A DNA stretch of 64,000 bases from Ramlibacter pallidus (GTDB taxonomy: Bacteria > Pseudomonadota > Gammaproteobacteria > Burkholderiales > Burkholderiaceae_C): NCBI RefSeq assembly GCF_015070875.1, contig NZ_JADDIV010000002.1:744001-808000 (forward strand), given 5' to 3'. The position numbers and the translations under genes were made by a program. Shown in pieces: positions 62,632 through 64,000 of the stretch; position 1 is the first letter of the stretch, and each line of letters opens with the position of its first letter. The notes below the pieces were generated by a model that was given only the letters and a program-made list of their open reading frames with translations, searched no databases and was not told the DNA's origin.

Positions 62632-63081
62632 ATGGATGCCATCGACCGGAAAATCCTCAAGGTCCTGCAGCAGGACGCCCGGGCCAGCCTGCAGCAGGTG
62701 GGCCAGGCGGTGGGGCTGAGCCCGTCGCCCTGTTGGGAGCGCATCAAGAAGATGGAACTCGCCGGCGTGATCGAGGGCTACACGGTCCGGCTGAACCCGC
62801 AGGCGCTGGACTTCAACGACACGGTGCTGGTGCACATCACGCTGGACAGCCACTCGGACAACACGCTGGAGAAGTTCGGCGAGACGCTGGCCGCCATCCC
62901 CGAGGTGATCGAGGCCTACCTGGTGTCCGGCGACTACGACTACCTGCTGCGGGTGGCGGTGAAGGACACGCGCGACTACGAACGGCTGCTGCGCGAGCGG
63001 CTCTACAAGATCAAGGGCATCCGGCACAGCAAATCCTCGTTCGTGCTGAGGACGCTGAAGAAGGCGGACCTGCCGCTGTAA
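62632..63081 (+). CDS. Lrp/AsnC-family transcriptional regulator
   Basis: A 149-residue feast/famine regulator. N-terminal helix-turn-helix: MDAIDRKILKVLQQDARASL and VGLSPSPCWERIKKMELAGV. The C-terminal RAM ligand domain has VLVHITLDSHSDNTLEKFGE, VSGDYDYLLRVAVKD and the final strand KSSFVLRTLKKADLPL. It resembles Lrp-type amino acid sensors. A GATAAT element at 62618-62623 would start transcription almost at the ATG. An imperfect dyad (gatcggcc-aata-ggtcgata) overlaps it, suiting autorepression. The rest of the 62472-62631 gap shows no gene. Confidence 0.9.
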   Translation: MDAIDRKILKVLQQDARASLQQVGQAVGLSPSPCWERIKKMELAGVIEGYTVRLNPQALDFNDTVLVHITLDSHSDNTLEKFGETLAAIPEVIEAYLVSGDYDYLLRVAVKDTRDYERLLRERLYKIKGIRHSKSSFVLRTLKKADLPL

Positions 63082-63091
63082 AATCGCCGCA

Positions 63092-63178
63092 GCTCAAGGA
63101 GCGCTGCAGCCGTGCCGCCACGGTCAGGCTTGAGATGGATCCAACCGCGCTCACCTCTGTTCGACCACAGGTGAGTGC
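63092..63178 (+). ncRNA. SAH riboswitch controlling metH part 2
   Basis: S-adenosylhomocysteine riboswitch. P1 is CTCAAG (63093-63098) with CTTGAG (63129-63134). An internal hairpin is CCGTG-CCGC-CACGG (63110-63123). The pseudoknot is GAGCGC (63099-63104) with GCGCTC (63147-63152). The conserved GGAGCGCTGC core is present. The same GCGCTCACCT strand (63147-63156) can instead pair with AGGTGAGTGC (63169-63178), which contains the ribosome binding site. SAH binding would hold the pseudoknot, release the site and turn translation on, as known for this class. Confidence 0.9.
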
Positions 63179-64000
63179 ATGCAGCAGCAACCCGACGTTC
63201 CCCCCATGAAGCTCGCCGGCCTGGAGCCCGTCTCCATCGGCCGCGGCAGCCTGTTCGTCAACATCGGCGAACGCACCAACGTGACCGGCTCGAAGGCGTT
63301 CGCCCGCATGATCCTCGCCGGCGAGTTCGAGCAGGCCCTGGCGGTCGCGCGGCAGCAGGTCGAGAACGGCGCCCAGGTGATCGACGTCAACATGGACGAA
63401 GCCATGCTGGACAGCAAGGCGGCCATGGTGCGCTTCCTCAACCTGATCGCCAGCGAGCCGGACATCGCGCGCGTGCCGATCATGGTGGACTCGTCCAAGT
63501 GGGAGGTGATCGAGGCCGGCCTGCGCTGTATCCAGGGCAAGGGCATCGTCAACTCGATCTCCATGAAGGAAGGCGAGGCGGAGTTCAAGCGGCAGGCCAC
63601 GCTGGTCAAGCGCTACGGCGCCGCCGCCGTCGTGATGGCCTTCGACGAGAAGGGCCAGGCCGACACCTACCAGCGCAAGATCGAGATCTGCGAGCGCGCC
63701 TACCGCATCCTGGTCGACGAGGTCGGCTTCCCGCCCGAGGACATCATCTTCGACCCGAACATCTTCGCGATCGCGACCGGCATCGAGGAACACAACAACT
63801 ACGCGGTCGACTTCATCGAGGCGGTGAAGTGGATCAAGCAGAACCTGCCCGGCTCCAAGGTGAGCGGCGGCGTCTCCAACGTCAGCTTCTCCTTCCGCGG
63901 CAACGACCCGGTGCGCGAGGCCATCCACACCGTCTTCCTGTTCCACGCGATCCGCGCCGGCATGGACATGGGCATCGTCAACGCCGGCATGGTCGGCGTC
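63179..64000 (+). CDS. metH: Methionine synthase, folate/cobalamin half (MetH part 2, partial)
   Basis: Starts at the ATG at 63179, five bases after AGGTGA released by the SAH riboswitch; an in-frame ATG at 63206 (MKLAGLEP) lacks such a site. The window holds 274 residues of the pterin-binding module: [89 protein letters not shown] and [15 protein letters not shown]. Cobalamin and activation modules should follow beyond the edge. It transfers the methyl of methyltetrahydrofolate through B12 to the homocysteine half encoded at 51919-52965. Confidence 0.95.
   Translation, partial: MQQQPDVPPMKLAGLEPVSIGRGSLFVNIGERTNVTGSKAFARMILAGEFEQALAVARQQVENGAQVIDVNMDEAMLDSKAAMVRFLNLIASEPDIARVPIMVDSSKWEVIEAGLRCIQGKGIVNSISMKEGEAEFKRQATLVKRYGAAAVVMAFDEKGQADTYQRKIEICERAYRILVDEVGFPPEDIIFDPNIFAIATGIEEHNNYAVDFIEAVKWIKQNLPGSKVSGGVSNVSFSFRGNDPVREAIHTVFLFHAIRAGMDMGIVNAGMVGV

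Noticed and set aside
56979..62747. A 1922-codon open frame spanning the dipeptide transporter region on the minus strand
   Set aside because: Only its last 345 codons, from 58016, are the DppF-type ATPase. The rest is out-of-frame reading of the dppC, dppB and binding-protein genes, kept open by high GC.

Overview
This is a 64 kb window of high-GC DNA, roughly 70% G+C by eye. It is densely coded, with short intergenic gaps. The gene content fits a free-living Burkholderiales bacterium of the Comamonadaceae type (Ramlibacter- or Variovorax-like): a split metH with an S-adenosylhomocysteine (SAH) riboswitch, GTP-type PEP carboxykinase, a TRAP binding protein, urea/amide and hydantoin/ureide utilisation genes, and many one- and two-component regulators. 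The genus is inferred from gene content only. I see no rRNA, tRNA, CRISPR array, insertion sequence or prophage.

Layout. 0-6 kb: a TRAP binding protein (cut by the window edge) with a TetR regulator, a divergent acetoacetyl-CoA synthetase, then a LysR gene and a Rieske aromatic oxygenase that each carry a frameshift. 5.5-7.2 kb: an ECF sigma factor and an EamA exporter. 7.2-14.5 kb: a probable N-heteroaromatic catabolic locus. It has a MarR regulator and flavin reductase on one side of a perfect palindromic operator. On the other side lie a 2,5-dihydroxypyridine dioxygenase homologue, an N-formylmaleamate deformylase-like hydrolase, an acyl-CoA-dehydrogenase-fold protein, an M14 peptidase and a lone molybdenum hydroxylase subunit. 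14.5-22.7 kb: dadA with an ArgP-like regulator, a small-protein/globin/phosphoesterase operon, a GlrR-type sigma-54 activator with a PAS histidine kinase, and a LysR regulator. 22.7-30 kb: small orphan proteins, one behind a LexA-like box, then pckG, a methyltransferase, an AraC/DJ-1 regulator, a thioesterase and threonine ammonia-lyase. 30-38.5 kb: a tandem AAA+ ATPase, a KaiC-like/histidine kinase/receiver operon, recQ and a LuxR-type response regulator.

38.4-52.9 kb is an amide/urea system. A histidine kinase fused to an NCS1 permease and its LuxR-type partner diverge from a urea/amide ABC transporter (urtABCDE type). Formamidase fmdA, fmdB, aliphatic amidase amiE, a MoxR-type ATPase with a VWA protein, and the first half of metH follow. 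53-62.5 kb is a ureide/hydantoin cluster: carbamoyl-amino-acid/allantoate amidohydrolase, ureidoglycolate lyase, an amidase, an oligopeptide-type ABC transporter and a hydantoin/allantoin racemase. An Lrp regulator follows, then an SAH riboswitch controlling the second half of metH, which runs off the window.

Many operons use 4-base ATGA or GTGA stop/start overlaps. The most notable observations are: two exact TGTC-N10-GACA GlrR boxes and a sigma-54-like promoter ahead of the small-protein/globin operon; the permease-kinase fusion; the SAH riboswitch, whose two exclusive foldings can be read directly; the two metH halves separated by about 10 kb; and the two adjacent broken genes.
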